Notes under the pieces: model-generated | The model's database searches: none | Told to the model about the DNA's origin: nothing | The model's input: only the letters and a program-made list of their open reading frames with translations | In this document: piece by piece, positions 41,364-51,752 of the stretch | Layout of the letters: every line of letters starts with the position of its first letter | How positions within the stretch are numbered: position 1 is the stretch's first letter | From: Callipepla californica brunnescens | Lineage: Eukaryota; Chordata; Aves; Galliformes; Odontophoridae | Assembly: GCA_023055505.1 (NCBI GenBank) | Contig: JALIRH010000001.1 | Coordinates: forward strand, 8,186,467-8,250,466 | Reading direction: 5' to 3' | Length of the DNA: 64,000 bases | Made by a program: the position numbers and the translations under genes

Positions 41364-41690
41364 GTGAGTGGAGGTTTGGAGAGAGGCCCACCTGTTAGGT
41401 TGCCTCAGGTGAAGCCCCTGGCCCCGTGCCTCAAGACTGCCTCCACCCAGAAGGAAAGAAGGGTTGTTGTCATAGGTGACTCCTTGCTGAGAGGAACAGA
41501 AGGCCCTATATCTCAGCCTGACTCTACCTGTAGGGAGGTGTGCTGCCTCCCTGAGGCACAGATCAGGGACATTTCTAGGAAACTTCCTAGACTGATTCGC
41601 TCTTCGGATTATTACCCCTTAGTGATAGTTCAGGCTGGCAGTGATGAAGTTGCTGAGAAAAGCATGAAGACTATCAAAAAAAGACTTTAG
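41364..41690 (+). pseudogene. CR1 ORF1 fragment with GDSL (SGNH) esterase domain
   Basis: About 108 open codons carry the front of the CR1 ORF1 esterase-like domain. The run ERRVVVIGDSLLRGTEGPIS (about residues 31-50) contains the GDSL nucleophile box (codons 41475-41486), with the serine intact. CCLPEAQIRDISRKLPRL and SSDYYPLVIVQAGSDEV follow in the expected order. In CR1-type elements ORF1 protein binds nucleic acid and carries this esterase fold; its exact role in retrotransposition is not settled. Here the frame starts internally and stops at TAG 41688, so only part of the domain remains and the catalytic Asp/His end is not seen. It is the best-preserved ORF1 piece in the window, but part of a dead element. 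Confidence 0.85.
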
Positions 41691-42288
41691 GGGACTGAGA
41701 TAGGTATTTGATGGAACAGGCATTCAGGTTGTTTTTTCTTCTATATCTTCAGTGGCAGCGAAGGACACTGAGAGGATCAAAAAAGCCCACCTCATAAATA
41801 AATGGCTTAGAGGCTGGTGCAAACACAGGAATTTTGGTGGTTTTTGTTTTGTTTTTTTTTTTGACAATGGGCAATTTACTCAGCACCTGGCATGATGGCT
41901 GCAGATGGAAGTAGCCTGTCTCCAAGGGGTAAGAGGATCCTAGCCAAGGGACTGGCGGGACTCGCTGAGAGGTCTTTAAACTGGATATGAAGGGGGAACG
42001 GGACAAAATGAGGGCCTCTGGGGCTGAGCAGGTAGTTTGAGGCCTCGTAACAAACTTGATCTGGTCCTCACAGATATGGAGGAGAGCATTAAAGAGTCTA
42101 AGATTGGAGGCAGCCTGGCTATGTAGTGACCATGCCTTGATAGAGTTTGTGATCTGGAGGAATGTGGGCCTGGCAAAAAGCAGAGCTAGGACCCTGTGCT
42201 TCAGGAAAGCAAAATTCCAGCTGCTCAAGGAACTGCTGAGTGGGATCAGTGGCATCCCCTGGGAAACTGTCCTTAAGGACATGGGTGC

Positions 42289-42846
42289 TGGAAATAGTTC
42301 ACTAGGCTGGATCGGCCCGGTTCTGTGACAACTGATGCAGGGGACCCACGCCCCAGGAAAGGGGAAAGGGGAAAGGGAAAAGGGAAAAGGGAGATGAGCC
42401 TAGAGGCAAAACAGCAGCAACAATCAGAGAGGAAAGCTAATTTACTAAATAAGATATCAGAAAGCAAAATAACAGAATATAATACAATATAATTGGAGAT
42501 GAGGCTAATGAATCAAATAAAATGAGCAAGAGAGTGCCCAGTAAACCGAAGGCCTTACGCTAACGCTGAAGGCGATACGGCAGCGAGCACCCACTGCTGA
42601 GTCGATCCCAAAGGAAAGAGAGTATCCCGTGACCGCAGAGAGCTTTATATTTTCCCTCTGAGCAGAAAAAATGTAAAAAGGCAAAACACCACAAAGTCCT
42701 CTGGGGAATATAGTTCTTCTCTTCTGAGACAGGTATACCCGAAACTATCAATGATCTATGGAGCTGGAGTATTAACTCTAACTCTTAATGCACTACATGA
42801 TGTTATGATGTGGAATACTGATACCAAAAATCATAAAACCATGACA
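42289..42846 (-). mobile_element. Solo LTR of an endogenous retrovirus (ERVL-like)
   Basis: A 558-base block with TG...CA termini interrupts the CR1 ORF2 frame and is flanked by the direct repeat GGTGC (42284-42288 and 42847-42851). The 5-bp duplication and termini are those of an LTR made by retroviral integrase; 5 bp favours the ERVL class. Orientation is inferred from a TATA-like ATATAAAGC on the reverse strand (about 42642-42650) and from my recollection of a chicken LTR of this sequence that starts TGTCATGG. No internal gag, pol or env lies here, so this is a solo LTR left by recombination between two LTRs. Few decayed features suggest it is younger than the CR1. Confidence 0.82.
42361..42391 (+). 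other. G-quadruplex-prone tract inside the LTR
   Basis: Five G blocks of three or four, spaced by three or four A, satisfy the usual G3+N1-7 rule for quadruplex folding on the forward strand. It lies near the 3' end of the LTR in its own sense, so the G-rich strand is antisense to it. Folding is inferred, not seen. Confidence 0.7.
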
Positions 42847-44818
42847 GGTGCAGAGCAGAGCTGGCAGCTCTTTAAGGACACCCTTCTGAGAGCGCAATGG
42901 CTCTACATCCCCCAGCAGAAGAAGTTGAGCAGGGGAGGCAGGTGACCATTGTGGCTGTGCGAGGACCTGCAGCTTAAACTGAGGGAAAAGAGGGAAATGT
43001 ACAGGAAGTGGAAGCAGGGTTGTGTAGCCTGGAAGGAATACAGAGCTGTTGTCCATGTGTGTAGAGATAGGATTAGGAAAGCCAAGGTGAAGATGGAGCT
43101 GAAGTTGACGAGGGATGTGAAAGATAACAAGAAGGGTTCTACAGGTACATAGGCAGGAGGCAGGCCAAGGTGAGTGTTCCCCCCGATGAAAGGTAATGGA
43201 GAGCTGGCTTACTCAGACATAGAAAAAGCTGAGGTACTCAATGAGTGTTTTGCCTCAGTCTTCACAGGTGGTCAGACTTCTCATATCTGCCAGGACCCTG
43301 AGCCTCTAGGTGAGGGTGTGTGAAGTGGTTTCTGTCCCACTGTAATGGTGGAACAAGTCCGAGTTCTCCTCATGAAACTGAATGTGTATAAGTCCATGGG
43401 ACCAGATGACATCCATCCTAGGGTTCTGATGGAAATGGCTGATGTGGTTGCTGAGCCGCTCTCCATCATATTTGAAAAATCATGGCTGTCTGGTGAAGTC
43501 CCCAGAGACTGGGGACTCCTGTTTTTAAGAAGGGGGGAAAGGAAGACCCAGGGAACTACAGGCCAGTGAGCCTCACTTCTGTGCCTGGGAAGATCATGGA
43601 GCAGATCCTCCCAGAAACTATGCTAAGGCGTAAATGAGCCAAAGAGGTGATTCGAGACAGCCAGCGTGGCTTCACCAAGGGCAGATCTTGCCTGACTGAT
43701 CAGTGGCCTTCTATGATGGAGTGACGGCTTCGGCGGATGGGGGAAGGGCAATGGATAACATCTAGCTGGACTCCTGCAAAGCCTTTGACATGGTCCCTTA
43801 CCACATCCATCTCACTAAATTGGAGAGGTGTGGATTTGAAGGATGGACTGTTGGATGGATTAGGAATTGGCTGGCTGGATGCAGCCAAAATGTTGCGATC
43901 AATGGTTCTGTGTCAGTGTGGAGGCCAGTCACGAGCAGTGTCCTTCAGGCGTTGGTCTCAGGGCTGGTGCTCTTCAGCATCTTCATCAGTGACATAGATG
44001 ATGGCATCAAGTGCAACCTCAGCAAGTTTGCGGATGACACCAAGCTGAGCATTACAGTTGATACACTGGAAGAAAGGGAAGCCATCTAGAGGGACCTGGA
44101 CAGACGGGGGAAGTGGGCCCATTTTCAGGTTCAGTAAGGCCAAGTGCAGGGTACTGCACTTGGGTCAGGGCAACCCCAGGTATTTCTACAAACTGGGGGA
44201 AGATATCCTTGAGAGCAGCCCGGATTAGAAGGACTCTGGGGTCCTGGTAGATGAGAAGCTGGACATGAGCCAGCACTGTGCTCCTGCAGCCTGGAAGGCC
44301 AACTGTGTACCGGGCTGAATTAAAAAAGGGATTGTCAGCAGGGAGAGGGAGGTGTCTGTCCCCTCTACTCAGCTCTTTTGAGGTCCCATCTGGAGTACTG
44401 CATCCAGGCCTGGGGTCCCCAGTACAGGAAGGACGTGGAGCTGTTGTAGCAGGTCCAGAGGAGGGCCATTATGATGATCAGAGGGATGGAGCACCTCTCC
44501 TATGAGGAAAGGTTGAGGGAACTGGGCTTGTTTAGCTCGGAGAAGAGAAGGTTCCAGGGAGACCTCACTGCGGTCTTCCAGTACTTGAAGGGAGCATATA
44601 AACAGGAGGGGGAACACCTATTTACGAGGATGGATAGTGATAGGACAAGGGGAAACGGTTTTAAACTAAGACAGGGGAGGTTTAGGTTAGAGATTAGGAA
44701 GTTGTTTACTCAGAAGGTGGTGGCGCACTGGAACAGGTTGCCCAGGGAGGTCATGGATGCCCCGTCCCTGAAGGTATTCAAGGCAAGGCTGGATGTGGCC
44801 CTGGGCAGCGTGGTCTAG

Positions 44819-44877
44819 TGCTCTCGTCTCCTCTCCTCTCCTGCTCTACTGCTCTCCTCTCCTCTTCTCTCCTCTTT
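44819..44877. repeat. Pyrimidine (CTCTC) tract replacing the CR1 3' end
   Basis: About 55 bases of C and T with CTCCTCTC-type units sit exactly where the CR1 3' UTR should begin, immediately after GTGGTCTAGTG. It marks a deletion or rearrangement boundary. Confidence 0.85.
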
Positions 44878-45831
44878 TGTTTTTGTTTCTGTTTTTGTTG
44901 TATGAAAAATACATGTGTAATAAATTAAATTCATAATTGTTTTTGATATTATTACATATACTGTCAATTTATCTTTTCCATCACTATGTGTCCATTTTTA
45001 AAAAAAAATTATTTATCTTCTTCCTATATACAGATTCAGAAGATTTTAGTCCAGGTTGTTTCATCTCATGTCTTCCTGACTGTAATAAACAGAGTGGAGG
45101 AATAAATAAATAAATAAATAAATAATATCTTAATAGCAACCTAAACTAAAATTAAATGTGTGTTGTACATGAAACCTTCAGCCATATGAGATCAGAAACT
45201 CCTGTATCTGCTTGGATCAAGTGTGATGAAAATGCCATTTCAGGAATTATCAACCACCCTGTCCCCGGTCTACTCCACTAAACAATGATGTTGTTGATGG
45301 CATGTGAAACTGGCAAACAAATGAATAGACAGTTGTGGAAAAAACCTGGAAAGCTCTGAGCTTTGCTTGCTTGCTTAAGCTCTGCAAAACAAAGACAGTC
45401 TGTTGACCATAATTTGAAAAAATATTGTGGTTGGTCTGTGTGTGAGTTAACAGCATGAATGGCAGCTAAAGTCATTACAGAGATTGCAAAAGTGAAATTG
45501 AATAGTACATTAAAGCTCAGAAATGTTAATTCTGGTCAGAGTAATGTTCTGTAATATTATCAGAATCGACTCTTGTATTAAGAAATGGAAAGAAAATAGC
45601 ACACCCTAATTCCATGATTTATTAGTCTTCAGCTATATACATTTTGTTAGATAACTTCAAATTAATCTTTCTCTACTGTAAGTTTCCCTGCTCTATTTCA
45701 AAACTGTTTATTTATTTCTCATAGCTCCTTATTTCTGCTTGGAAAATTATCTCCTTTCCTGTTTGTGTATTGTTAGCAACATTAACCTTCCAGGATACTT
45801 TGAAAATATACTCACATATCTCATAGTGGAG
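44878..45831. other. Unique AT-rich non-coding DNA
   Basis: No gene is recognised. It includes the AAAT repeat at 45101. Overlapping reverse frames at 45250-45475 (65-68 codons) match nothing known. Confidence 0.55.
45101..45125. repeat. (AAAT)n microsatellite
   Basis: Six tetranucleotide units, AATA in phase, between GAGG and ATATC. A simple repeat. Confidence 0.88.
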
Positions 45832-45900
45832 GCAGCTGGAACCAGATGATGTTTATAATTCCTCCCAACCTAAGCTGTTCTATGATTCTGTGATTCTATA
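45832..45900 (+). mobile_element. CR1 LINE 3' end fragment
   Basis: GGAACCAGATGATGTTTATA, CCTCCCAACCTAAGC and the octamers TTCTATGATTCTGTGATTCT are the CR1 3' terminus. Only about 70 bases remain, directly 1 kb after the long CR1 that lost its own 3' end. It is probably a separate insertion, but could be the displaced tail if the intervening kilobase was inserted. Confidence 0.85.
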
Positions 45901-47060
45901 TTTTTGTGTTTGAACAATATTGGAAAAGGGACTATATGGACCATATCTTACTTAAGGAGCAAACTGTTACAAGAGTGATTGTAGTATTTATTCCTCACTG
46001 ATAAATGAACATTGTGTTTCAAAAAGAGTAAGCTAGCATTCTTTAAGGTAGTAAAGCTACTCTGTTCATGTAACATAAAACATCTGTCTTTCATTAGAAG
46101 AGTTACCAGATTTTGTTGTTGTTTTTGTTCATTTGCTTGTTTTTAAAGAATGGCAAAACTGGCTTTCAGACAGGAAATTTCCAGCTGATTTAGGCAACTG
46201 TATAAAATGAGGAGATGAGGGTTAGAAGGGTCTTATTTGCCACAGCTGTCTGTATGTGACAATGTATCATCAGCTTATCATTCCAGAAGGAGCTTTAAGG
46301 ACTTTCCTCACTCCAGGAGTGAGAAGATAATTTTCCTTTTTTTTTCTTTTCATTGATAAGTAACTTTCCCTTTAGAGTTGTTCTCAACATTCACTCTGTT
46401 CACTGAAGGTCATGACTAAGACTGGAGGCTGAGTTCCCTGTGTAGCAGTCAAAATAGGATCTAAATTCTTCACTTTTTAGTAATAATTTGTCACTTCACT
46501 CAGAAGATGCATCCATCACAATTTGTGTCAGCTCCATTCAATCCTGCCTCAGAGCTAGATTTGTGGGTGCTGTTGGGGAGAGGCATGTATGCTGTCACCC
46601 ACCCAGAGATGAGTTAGGAGCTAGCAAGAAGGATGGTGTCAGGTCAGCAAGTGGTCTGCCATCACTGTGTCTTCCAGGTCTGGTCCTTAAATAAGTACAA
46701 AATCATAGTAATTTTGGTTTTCCCAGAGCCAAAAACCACTTGAAGCTCAGGTTGTAGATTCTGAGAAAATATTATAAATGAATCTGATTCTTATAAAATT
46801 ACTTTTATATTCTTCTGCAACTTTCTGCTTTCCAGGTTTAATCCTATGACCAATCATCTATTTCTTATGTTTTGATAATCTGAAATGAATTTTGAGCTCT
46901 AAACAGCTGAAAACAAATGATGCATTGCTGAAGTGCATTCGGTGCACTTAGTACTTAATGTGGGGAATTAACACAAACCTATGTTATCAAAAGAAGCATA
47001 GTCTCCTTTGTGTCTGTAGCTGATGGAGAGAGCAAGACTTCTCCTGGAGGCAATTTGGGG
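45901..47060. other. Unique non-coding DNA
   Basis: No gene is recognised; the frame at 46488-46694 (68 codons) has no known motif. T and A tracts are short. Confidence 0.55.
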
Positions 47061-47165
47061 TAGGATAGGATAGGATAGGATAGGATAGGATAGGATAGGA
47101 TAGGATAGGATAGGATAGGATAGGATAGGATAGGATAGGATAGGATAGGATAGGATAGGATAGGA
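47061..47165. repeat. (TAGGA)21 pentanucleotide array
   Basis: Twenty-one perfect tandem TAGGA units over 105 bases, with no interruption; the reverse strand reads TCCTA units and encodes a five-residue periodic peptide (SYPIL) in one frame, which is an artefact of the period. Perfect identity suggests recent expansion. Confidence 0.97.
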
Positions 47166-47872
47166 CAAGAGCCCAATGGATTTTCTCAGGATTGCCTGTT
47201 TGGGAACTTTATATCCCTGCATACTGAAAAAATCTTACAGGATTGGGTAGTCCTTTGCCAAAGCTAGTCCTTGTAAGCAGCCTCCCTTCTGCTCTGACAA
47301 GGGCAGGAATAAGGCAGGAAAACTTTTGATAACACACTTGTTGTGTTCTTACTTCTATAAAAAATCTGTATAGTTTCTAGGCACAGTGAAAGGTCACCTT
47401 CAGTTCTGAAAGTTTCTTAGCCTTGGTGGTAAATTATAGAGCTTGGACCTCTATAGACTGTAAGAATAGGCAATAAGGATTGCTTTTTTGTTACTCAGTT
47501 GGAATTTGCAAACCCTGTGTACTCATTCAGTTATCCTAACTGTTAAACACAATTTAACAAAACCCTTAGACATATCCTACATGTAGCCTGAGTGTATAAA
47601 ATGGTACAACAGCTTTTCTTTTGCTCCCCTAGGGGAGGAACAAGGCAGTCTGACCCTAGTCCTCCTATTTTATCCCTAAGAATCTACTGAAATATATTAC
47701 AAAGCAATCTGTTATGTCAGGTCTAGCAGAGATAATGTCTGCACACATTCATACACTCATGACAAATGCTTTGAAATGTGGGTGTCCCCTTACAACAGGT
47801 AATCCTGAGAAAATGATTTAACTCAGACCCTTCATATTCATATTCAGACTACAGTGGGATAAATATACCATC

Positions 47873-47912
47873 TTTTAACAACTTTTCATCTGTTTTAACA
47901 AATTTTCACCTG
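47873..47912. repeat. Tandem duplication of a 20-bp unit
   Basis: TTTTAACAACTTTTCATCTG (47873-47892) is followed directly by the same unit with two substitutions (47893-47912). A local duplication of unknown meaning. Confidence 0.8.
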
Positions 47913-49735
47913 TTCATACCATACATTATACTGAACACAGTGAAGTTCTCCTTGAGCTTTTCCACAGGTTCAAGAACAAGGATACTAAGGCTTGGAGCCT
48001 ATAAATACACGCTTTCCTATTTTTAAATTCTTTTATTTATATGAAAATCAAATAAATGAAAACAAAGCAACAACAAAATAGCAACAAAAACAAGCACAAC
48101 AAGCAAACAAGAAAAAAGAGTGCTTTCCTCAGGCAGTTGTAGTACATTTGAATGAGTATTGCTGGGGAATCTTATACTTTCTTTGCAGTTTTTTAAGTTC
48201 ACTGTAGGTTTTCTCCCACAGTATAGGGTTTGAGATAAGTCTGGTTCAGGAGGGGAAAAATGTCATCCTGAGAAAATGTGTGGACAGATCCATCAGATAA
48301 CAAATAACTGAGTAGAAAGTGAATCGAGAGTGACAGCAGCAGCTCACTGGAGATAACAAGTAAAAAAGACAGGAAGCCAGTGAGACATGACAATGAGAGT
48401 AAATGAAATTAATCTTCTTCCTGCTGACAACAAATTTTAGGTTAGCCACAGCCACTCAGTCCTGCATTACCCTCAGTTATATTCTGGCTAAGTATATTTT
48501 CAAGTTAAAAGGAAATTTCTGAAGGCTTTGATTGACTGGATTTGTAATATATGAGAATTATATATATAGATATATATTTAGAGGGCATGTATATGTGTTT
48601 CCTATAAAGAATTAGACTCTTGTCATGAATCATGCATGGTATTGTGTTATCAGATGTCATTGGCACCAGAAATGAAAAGCATTCATTGAAAAGACATGGA
48701 GCAGTCACAGAGTGTCAAAGCAAGAATAACAGTGCAGCTTTGAATGTCAAAGGTTTCCTTTTTCTTCCATTAGAGACTTTTTAAGTCTCTTGCCTTAATT
48801 AATGTGAGATGTGTCCCCTCAATAACTTCCTTGCATTGTATTTCCCTGTAGAGATATTCCCGAGTGGTCACTTTTGCAGAGTGATAAATAAACACAAACC
48901 AGAGCTCAAGGTCGGATCTTCCATTTCTTTAGAGTGTCATGATCACAACACAGAGAGAATCACAAAGTCCAGAAGTGTAGCATAAGATGGAAAATTCTGA
49001 CTCTAAATTAGACATACACTGATTGTATCTATACAAAAAAAAAACAAAACAAAACTGAAAACAATCACACTTTGATGGGAATAATTGCTTTTACTGGTGC
49101 TCTTCCTTTGCTAAATTTGATTGATATTTTCCTGTCAGTTACTCATGACACAACATTGTCTCCAAAAGGATAATGTGAAGATTGTAGTACTTACTACTAT
49201 TTATACTGTTTATCTTTATAAGTGAATAAGTTGGATTTCAAATTAAAATATTTAAAAATGAGATTTGCCTAACACATTTCACACCTATTTTTCTCTTGGT
49301 TTGTGGAGCGAAATACTGACCTAGTAGCATAAATAGACTTAATTGTATTGAACAATGCAACTCAATCCAAGTGAGAATCTAGCCCATGTTAGGTGATCAT
49401 GACAGCCATCACTAATTATGTGATAATCTTGTAGAAAAGGATTCTTGTATGTCAGTTTTGATCTCTCAAATTCTTTCCATGTTTTCTTGCATTTGGGAAG
49501 TGCTTTTTTTCATTTTTTATTAATTCTGTCACTAATCTGCAATTATTAACCAATGTATAACTTTCAGTCACACAAGAAACATGACCATCTACTAGAACAC
49601 TGTTTTTTAAAGTGCTGTTGCTTTAATATCAAAGATTTTAAAATTGAACTCCTTAATGTATTAGGGATTCAGATGTCTGAGGTTTCACCAGACACCTTTT
49701 TGTATGTTGTTGTGCATGGAGATAGGTACCCATTC

Positions 49736-49753
49736 TTTTTTTTTTTTTTTTTT
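49736..49753. repeat. Run of 18 T
   Basis: Eighteen T residues between ATTC and AGAGATAAAG. No retrocopy is recognisable next to it. Confidence 0.9.
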
Positions 49754-51752
49754 AGAGATAAAGAGCCATTTATTGTGAATTTCAGTATATTCCTTTAGGA
49801 AAAGTTCAGACCAACATTGTACAGGGTTACTGTAGGTATGACAGATCAAGCCTTGGGGCAGACAAATGGACAAGATGAATTTTCTGATAACTTCTTATTC
49901 TAATGTTGTGATTCTGGGAAATGTAAGAACATTGTAGAAACACAGGTTTCATATCAGAAGGCAGCATCATTTTCCCTAACTTGTACTCCTAAACCTGAAT
50001 TATTCATTTATTCAGTGATGGAATTGTAACCAGAATTACAATGAATATAAATTCCACTAAAAAATAGAAAAATTCTGACAATTCAGACAAACTGACCTTT
50101 GAAGAGTACTACATCTTGTTATCTTCGTAATCATTATAATAAGTGGAAGACGCGGAACAGCATGATTGTGTATGAATACAGAAGAAAGATTTAGAAATTA
50201 AGTGGAGACATAGAAAAAGAATGAAACTTTGGATACAAAATGTATCATTCTGCTTGAACAAATATAAGACAATAGAAAAAAATTTGTATCATATGTATGA
50301 ATTCTAAGCCAAGATGTAAAACTCTGATCCACGGTAGAGATGGGTGGTGGATAACAATATTCTAACATAATTATTTCTTAAACTTTGACTGGCTGTTCAG
50401 TGGTAAAGCTAAAAATAAACCATCCAACAACACAATCCCAGTACTGACTAGGAAATGTAAAACATATTTTGAAGATCTCAAGTCATGTTAAGAACTGGCA
50501 TACCTACTCATGTTGTGCATGTAGTTGGCAAAATACCTTGTCCAAACTGTAAGATGTATGTTGCAATCAAAGCATCATAACCTGTTAATGATTATGCATG
50601 GTAAATGTTCCATAGGCTACATAATGATTTGAAGAATTCTTCTCATTAGACAAGATGCAGAAAAGCTAGAAAGAAAATGCTAGATACTTCTATGTTTCTC
50701 TTTTTGGTAGAGGTGTATATAACAATTCCAAAAGTATGCCATATTTATACAGAAAATGCACTCAAATATTTTTTGAGAATATAAGGCAAACATTTTAGTT
50801 CATTCTTAAGACTTGATATCTGAAAAAAGTCTGAAGCAACAATATCATTTTACAACAGCTGAAAAACGAAGTGTTTTGTTCCTCCTAATTATTCAGCAGA
50901 TCTGTCAGCAAAGTTCTGTTCTATAAAATTTCCTATCCATGGCTATGAATTCCTTCAGTCTTACCTAAACTGTCAAAATAGGATATAAAAGACTGAAATG
51001 GCCTAGAAGTGATATACAAAACCAAGAATGGAGTAGTTTTAATAAATAGGAAAGTTTTTAAAATGTGTGAAACATCCTACATAGCTACAAATATTATCCA
51101 GCATTCAGGTGCAATGAGAAATTCCTCAGACCAGATGGGTTTGCGACATACTGTATTTTCAGGTTCTAGCAAGGATGAATGTAGGATGAGAATGTTGTAA
51201 GTCAACATTTGCACAACAATGAACTATAGTAATGCAATATAGAAATACAAATCTGATTTAATTGATGGGTTCACTCAGAATAGAAAAAATGATTCTAACA
51301 AGGAAGCCTTCAGCTTCTGTGTCTCATATGAGGGCTGATTTCATTTGAAGGCCCTAGCTGACACTAAAATCCCTATTTACTTGTGCCTTAGAAGGGCAAA
51401 GGTGAAAAGAGGTGATGCATTTGCTGTGTTGCTTAATAGCTTTTCTCCATAGCCTAAGCATCCCTATAATCACAGAATCACAGAATTGTAGGGGTTGGAA
51501 GGGACATCTAGAGATTGAGTTCCAGCCCCTACCAAAGTACTCTCTCTAGACCAGGTTGCACAGGTAGGCACCCAAGCAGGTCATGAATGTCTCCAGAGGA
51601 GACTCCATAACCTCTCTGTGCAGCCTGTGCCAGTGCTCTGTCACTGCACTGTGTAGAAGTTCCCATGTACAGTTGTGCGGAACTTCCCATGTCTCAGTTT
51701 GCGGCCATTTCCACTCATCCTATCACCACATACTGCTGAGAAGAATCCAGCC

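Larger units (their letters stand above)
41223..44818 (+). mobile_element. Long CR1 LINE with ORF1 and ORF2 remnants, split by an LTR
   Basis: This forward copy keeps an unusual amount of CR1: part of ORF1 (41364-41690), the spacer (to about 42040), the end of the endonuclease, the linker, much of the reverse transcriptase and the C-terminal region up to 44818. A solo LTR (42289-42846) interrupts it. Removing the LTR and one copy of the 5-base GGTGC duplication brings the MGA and EQSWQLFKD segments into one frame, as in intact CR1. Most of the endonuclease is missing between about 41990 and 42045. The copy lacks its 3' UTR and octamers: it stops at GTGGTCTAGTG and passes into a pyrimidine tract. 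Stops and frameshifts are many, so it is dead. Confidence 0.93.
42046..44818 (+). pseudogene. CR1 ORF2 (endonuclease end, reverse transcriptase), broken
   Basis: ORF2 of CR1 encodes an apurinic-type endonuclease followed by a reverse transcriptase for target-primed insertion. Here only the endonuclease end survives, with the SDH box (codons 42125-42133; H is catalytic in the family). The linker EQSWQLFKDTLLRAQ follows the LTR. Reverse transcriptase pieces are then seen in shifting frames: [14 protein letters not shown] (about 43400-43440), RDSQRGFTKGRSCLTD (about 43653-43700), and the catalytic FADD box (44027-44038) intact in SKFADDTKL. A frame of 115 codons (44471-44818) carries the conserved C-terminal region ([20 protein letters not shown]). 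Several frameshifts and stops separate these pieces, so no enzyme can be made. The order matches CR1 throughout. Confidence 0.9.
47166..51468. other. Unique AT-rich non-coding DNA
   Basis: Over 4 kb with no gene recognised. It contains a tandem 20-bp duplication (47873), a T run (49736), a TA-rich patch near 48555-48580 and an A/C-rich patch near 48050-48110. Frames are at most 81 codons and unfamiliar. Confidence 0.55.

Noticed and set aside
40630..44818. Single CR1 with 5' inversion (twin priming)
   Set aside because: Both arms contain the same C-terminal ORF2 region, so they cannot be two parts of one inverted insertion.
46968..47222. Reverse frame with repeated SYPIL peptide
   Set aside because: It is only the translation of the TAGGA array; a pentanucleotide keeps any frame open and periodic.
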